A stretch of 64,000 nucleotides of DNA from positions 1,798,001 to 1,862,000 of the forward strand of contig JAPVLO010000233.1 of assembly GCA_027257055.1 (NCBI GenBank), written 5' to 3'. Every line of letters begins with the position of its first letter. Position 1 is the first letter of the stretch. The notes under the pieces are model-generated. The model saw only the letters and a list, made by a program, of their open reading frames with translations. It was not told the origin of the DNA and made no database searches. A program made the position numbers and the translations under genes. Shown in pieces: positions 60,227 through 64,000 of this stretch. The DNA comes from Cephalopachus bancanus (lineage: Eukaryota > Chordata > Mammalia > Primates > Tarsiidae).

Positions 60227-61175
60227 AGACCGCCCACAGACTGGGAAAAAATATTTGCCAACTCCATGTCTGACAAAGGCCTAACATCAAGGATCTACAA
60301 GGAACTCAAATGTGTTGAAAAGAAAAAAACAAAAAGCCCCATTACAAAGTGGGCAAAAGATATGAATAGACACTTCTCAAAAGGAGACATATGAGCAGCC
60401 AACAGATACATGAAAAAATGTTCAGCCTCACTAGTCATTAAGGAGATGCAAATTAAAACTACACTGAGATACCACCTAATTCCAGTCAGGGTGGCCATCA
60501 GCAATAACTCCAAAAATAACAGATGCTGAATGTGGCCAGTATCAGTAACTCCAAAAATAACAGATGTGGAGAAAAGGGAACACTTCTACACTGCTGGTGG
60601 GAGTGTAAACTTACCAGCCTCTGTGGAAAACAGTGTGGCTTGATTCCTAAAAGTTCTAAAAATCGACCTTCCATATGACCCCATAATCCTCCTACTAGGA
60701 ATATACCCGGAAGAACTCACATCACTCTATAAAAAATATACCTGCACACGTATGTTTATCGCAGCATTGTTCACTATAGCAAGAACATGGAACCAACCAT
60801 GCTGCCCATCAAAAGAGGACTGGGTTAAAAAATGTGGTTCATAAACACAATGGAATATTACACAGCCATTAAGAAGAACAAAGTCATGAATTTCGCAGCA
60901 ACCTGGATGGAATTAGAGTTTATAATACTGAGTGATCTTTCACAGAAACAAAGATCTGAGTATCGCATGTTCTCACTCATAAGTGGACCTTAAACAACTA
61001 CCGTAATACTATAAGAAAAGGATTGACAGAGGTGGGAAACTACCGGAGGTGAGGGGCAAGTGTGATTAACGGTAGTCGATATCTGCCTGGGGGGGTACAC
61101 CTCATCAATAAGGGTACCTGTACAATGAATATTTGTATACCTAACCCTGAATTGTACCCCACAATTTTAAAATTT
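60227..61175 (+). mobile_element. Young L1 3' end inserted in the reversed L1
   Basis: Forward ORF2 end and 3'UTR: CCCACAGACTGGGAAAAAATATTTGCC, then CAAAGTGGGCAAAAGATATGAATAGACACTTCTC, then TACACTGCTGGTGGGAGTG, then CTAACCCTGAATTGTACCCC, then an A-rich tail. The 19-bp duplication TTTATTTTAAA(T/G)ATGTGGG flanks the L1 plus Alu at 60,208-60,226 and 61,482-61,500. A short local repeat, CAGTAACTCCAAAAATAACAGATG (about 60,500-60,565), is inside. ORF2 is broken by frameshifts. Confidence 0.95.
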
Positions 61176-61186
61176 AAAAAAAATTT

Positions 61187-61475
61187 ATAGCCGGGCTTGG
61201 TGGCTCAGCCTGTAATCCCGCGCCTTTGGGAGGCTGAGGTGAGTGGATTGCCTGAGCCCGTGGGTTCGAGACCCGCCTGGGCAGCGAGACCTCATCTCTA
61301 CAATAAACCAAAATATCAGCTGGGTGTGGTAGCGCATGCCTGTAATTCCGGCTACTTGGAAGGCTGAGACAGAAGGATCGCCGGAGCCCAGCAGGTCGAG
61401 GCTGCAGTGGCCAGGAGCGGCCACTGCACTCCAGTCTGGGCGTCAGAGTGAGACTCCAACTCAAAAAATTAAAAA
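61187..61475 (+). mobile_element. Alu in the A tail of the nested L1
   Basis: TAGCCGGGCTTGGTGGCTCAGCC to GACTCCAACTCAAAAAATTAAAAAAA. CpG-rich (GCCCGTGGGTTCGAGACCCG, ATCGCCGGAGCCC), so young. It lies in or at the end of the L1 A tail. Confidence 0.96.
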
Positions 61476-61481
61476 AAAAAA

Positions 61482-61735
61482 TTTATTTTAAAGATGTGGG
61501 GTACAATTCAGGGTTAGGTATACAAATGTTCATTATGCAGGTACCCTTTTTGATGAGGTGGGCCTCACCCTCCCCTGGCAGTTTCCCTCTACTGCCAGTC
61601 CTTTTCTTATAGTATGATGATAGTTGTTCAAGGTCTGCTTATGAGTAAGAACATGTGATACTCAGCTTTTTGTTTCTGTGATAGGTCACTCAGTATTATA
61701 GCCTCTAGGTCAATCTAAGTTGCTCGTGCATGATA
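61482..61735 (-). mobile_element. Right part of the split reversed L1
   Basis: TTTATTTTAAAGATGTGGGGTACAATTCAGG to GTTTCTGTGATAGGTCACTCAG, then AAGTTGCTCGTGCATG. 5'-truncated. Confidence 0.95.
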
Positions 61736-62221
61736 TTTTAAAGAATTCAAGTCACATACAAAAAAAAATAAAAGAGGAAGTAGTGTATTTGGAGTTCTAT
61801 CATCTTAAGAAACCTATGATGTTTTGGTAACCAACTTTTCACGCATATTAGACACACTTATACCCATATGAACATCACACACAGGGGATCATATCTGTCA
61901 TGGACACCTCCTGCTTCTTTCTCTCCTTGTCCATTGTCCGCCTCCCCATCGCTCCTCTCAAATACCCATGCTAACAACTGTGCCTGCTTATTTCTGTACT
62001 TGCACACATGTGGATGTAATCATATGCAGATTTATATATACATATATATGCATGGACATATTGGGTTTTAGTTCTCACCAACTTGCTTTGCAAAAATGGG
62101 CTCCAGTGACATAAAATGTCCTTTTCTTATTTGTCACTAGCAGTGTCTTATGAAAAAACCTTTCCAACATATCTGGTGTAGCTCTAATTCATGCTTTGTA
62201 ATGACTGTGCAAAATTCTGCA
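61736..62221. other. Non-genic sequence, no feature recognised
   Basis: Unique apart from an alternating TATATACATATATATGCATG at about 62,031-62,053 and LINE-like text after it (TCACTAGCAGTGTCTTATG..TTTCCAACA). Confidence 0.35.
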
Positions 62222-62229
62222 GCATAGAT

Positions 62230-62753
62230 CAGTGGTCCCCAGCCTTTTAGGCATCAGGGACAGGTTTTGTGACAGACAATTTTTCCATGATCTGGGTTTG
62301 GGGATGGTTTCAGGATGATGCAAGCACATTACATTTATTGTGCACTTTATTTCTATTACTACATTGTAATATATGATGAAATTATTATTTTGATATGAGT
62401 CTGCAAGCAACTGAATTATGATGATCTCCGTGCAGTCCAACCTCACTGCTCATGTAAATCTGTATTTACAGCCACTCCCCAGCACTAGTATCACCGCCTG
62501 AGCTCTACCTCAGATCATTAGGCGTTAGATTCTCAGAAGGAGTGTGCAACCTAAATCCCTCCTATGAGAATTTAATGCTGCCGCTGATCTGACAGGAGGC
62601 GGAGCTCAGGTGGTAATGAGAGTAATGAGGAGCAGCTGTAAATCCAGATGAAGCTTCGCTCACTCACCTGCCACTCACTTCCTGCTATGCGGCCTGGTCC
62701 CTCACAGGCCACAGATCAGTGCTTGTCCGTGGCCTGGGGTTTGGGGACCCCTG
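62230..62753 (-). mobile_element. Non-autonomous MER1-type hAT element with target duplication
   Basis: Starts CAGTGGTCCCCAGCC and ends GTTTGGGGACCCCTG. Flanked by GCATAGAT (62,222-62,229) and GTGTAGAT (62,754-62,761), 6 of 8 matching. Its interior matches the two ends of the Charlie3-type element at 52,694-55,296, without the transposase region. Confidence 0.93.
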
Positions 62754-62789
62754 GTGTAGATGCTATTTAAAGCTAGGAGAGTGGGAAGA

Positions 62790-63005
62790 CCAACAAAGGA
62801 AGAAGTAGACTTAGAAGAGAAGTCCCAAGGAGGGGGCCAGGGGCATTGCAATGTCAAAAATCTGGGGAGAAGAGGAGGATCCAGGGAAGGGACTGAAAGG
62901 AAGTCAGTGAGGTGAGGAGGAAACTGGGAACATACAGCATCCTGAATGCTGAAGGAAGAAAGGAAGAGACCGCCTAGGGCAAATTGTGCCAATGGTTTGA
63001 GGAGG
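62790..63005 (-). mobile_element. L2-like LINE part, reversed
   Basis: Purine-rich AAGGGACTGAAAGGAAGTCAGTGAGGTGAGGAGG, then GAATGCTGAAGGAAGAAAGG, then GGTTTGAGGAGGATGATAATC resembles reversed L2. The 176-codon minus-strand frame (62,702-63,232) spans this, a hAT end and an LTR and is not a gene. Confidence 0.5.
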
Positions 63006-63035
63006 ATGATAATCAAGACTTTACCACTGGGTAGT

Positions 63036-63402
63036 GCTTTGTTTTGAACGTGTCCCCAAATTTCACATTCTGAAAACTTAATCACCAATGTATATGTTGA
63101 TAGCATTTGGAGGGGAGGCCTTGGGAAGTAATTAGGATTGGATAAGGTCATCAGGGTGGGGTTTCCATGATGGGACGGTGGCTTTATAAGAGCAGGAGAG
63201 ACTGGGCTAGTGTGCCCTTGCCTTCTCGTCATGTGATGCCTTCCACCATGTCATGATGCAGCAAAAAGGCCCTCATCAGTTGCCAGAACCATGCTCTTGG
63301 ACTTCCCAGTCTCCAGAACTGTGAGCTCTATAATCTGTTCCTTACAAAGTACCCAATCTGTAGTATTCTGTGATAGCAACAGAAAATGGAATAAGACAAG
63401 TA
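63036..63402 (+). mobile_element. MaLR LTR (MLT1/MST type)
   Basis: GTTTTGAACGTGTCCCCAAATTTCACATTC, then GAAAACTTAATCACCAATG, then TTTGGAGGGGAGGCC, then GTGATGCCTTCCACCATGTCATGATGCAGC, then CCAGAACTGTGAGC, then GTACCCAATCTGTAGTATTCTGTGATAGCAACAGAAAATGG, in the MaLR order. Confidence 0.88.
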
Positions 63403-63484
63403 GACATCAACAACAACATAGTTTATCTGCCCAACTTCCTGTTGTCAACAAAGTACCACCAACTTTGGGGGGAATATTTTTTTG

Positions 63485-63975
63485 TAATTTGTATTTTATT
63501 TTAAAGATATGGGGTACAATTCAGGATTAGGTATATAAGTGATTAACATATAGGTAAAATTGGGCCTCCTTTTGGTCCCCACTTTGCCTGGTTTGAGATC
63601 AGGTGCCCTTACTGATGTTGTGTCCCCTAACCCCCAGCAGTATCCCACAACTGCCAATCCCTTTCTTATAGTATTATGGTAAATGTCCAGGGTTCGTTTA
63701 TGAGTGAGAACATGTGGTGCTCTGTTCTTTATTTCTGTGATAGATCACTAAGTATGATAAACTCTAAATCCATCCAAGTTGCTGCAAAGTCCATATGTTT
63801 GTCCTTCTTTATAGCTGTGTAATATTCCATTGTGTATATGTACATTTTTTAAATCCAGTCCAGTTTGATGGGCAGCACTGTTGGTTCCATGTTTTTGCTA
63901 TTGCGAATAGTGCTGCAATAAACATGTGTATGCAGGTATCTTTTTTTGTAGAAAGATTTGAGTTCCTCTGGTATA
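63485..63975 (-). mobile_element. Young-type L1 3' end, reversed
   Basis: GATATGGGGTACAATTCAGGATTAGG, then CACTTTGCCTGGTTTGAGATCAGG, then GATAGATCACTAAG, then CCATATGTTTGTCCTTC, then TTGCTATTGCGAATAGTGCTGC, then GAGTTCCTCTGG. Truncated at its 5' side near 63,975. No later sequence is assigned. Confidence 0.93.
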
Positions 63976-64000
63976 GGGAGTATATATTCTAAACTTAAAA

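Noticed and set aside
60190..61735. A single L1 with 5' inversion
   Set aside because: The forward part runs to its own A tail and a 19-bp target duplication brackets it, so it is a second L1 nested in the first.
62702..63232. 176-codon open frame on the minus strand, the longest in the window
   Set aside because: It crosses the end of a MER1-type element, an L2-like stretch and a MaLR LTR; no domain, no splice context.

Overview
This is mammalian nuclear DNA from a primate: introns, dimeric 7SL-derived Alu elements, L1, L2, MIR, MaLR and other retroviral LTRs, hAT-Charlie and mariner elements. The window has no bacterial, CRISPR, rRNA or tRNA features. The Alus are human-like in plan (two 7SL monomers, no tRNA-derived half, no lemur-type middle expansion). 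They share their own diagnostic changes, for example GGTGGCTCAGCCTGTAATCC and CTCTACAATAAATCAAAAA. Together with L1 3' ends unlike the human ones and several mariner copies, this points by inference to a tarsier rather than a lemur, loris, monkey or ape. I could not search a database.

One gene is supported: a TEX26-like (testis-expressed 26) gene on the minus strand. Five internal coding exons lie, in transcription order, at about 59,866-59,947, 48,385-48,535, 47,013-47,169, 35,076-35,252 and 32,820-32,981. Each has a GT donor and AG acceptor. All four junctions join in matching phase, giving an open 243-codon stretch. The first coding exon is probably beyond 64,000. The last coding exon is not securely identified; a weak candidate ends at 32,486.

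Layout: 1-32,480 is gene-poor flanking DNA downstream of the gene. It holds L2, MIR, MaLR and L1 relics, a 51-bp x3 minisatellite (4,161), a possible enhancer with an RFX X-box (6,354), an ancient 1.4-kb-spaced duplication (9,223 and 10,634), two mariner insertions (11,688 and 29,557), several retroviral LTRs, and an inverted-repeat pair (31,060 and 32,010). The gene body, 32,820-59,950, is mostly intron and contains LTRs, Alus, L2, a third mariner (46,154), local duplications (43,618; 43,979 and 44,767; 50,723), and an almost complete but decayed autonomous Charlie3/MER1-type hAT transposon with an 8-bp target duplication (52,694-55,296). The last 4 kb has a three-level nested L1/L1/Alu insertion (60,190-61,735) and a non-autonomous MER1-type element (62,230-62,753).

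No new biological system was found. The most informative material is the exon structure of the gene, the mariner copies (one of them cutting an L1), the lineage-diagnostic Alus and the unexplained local duplications.
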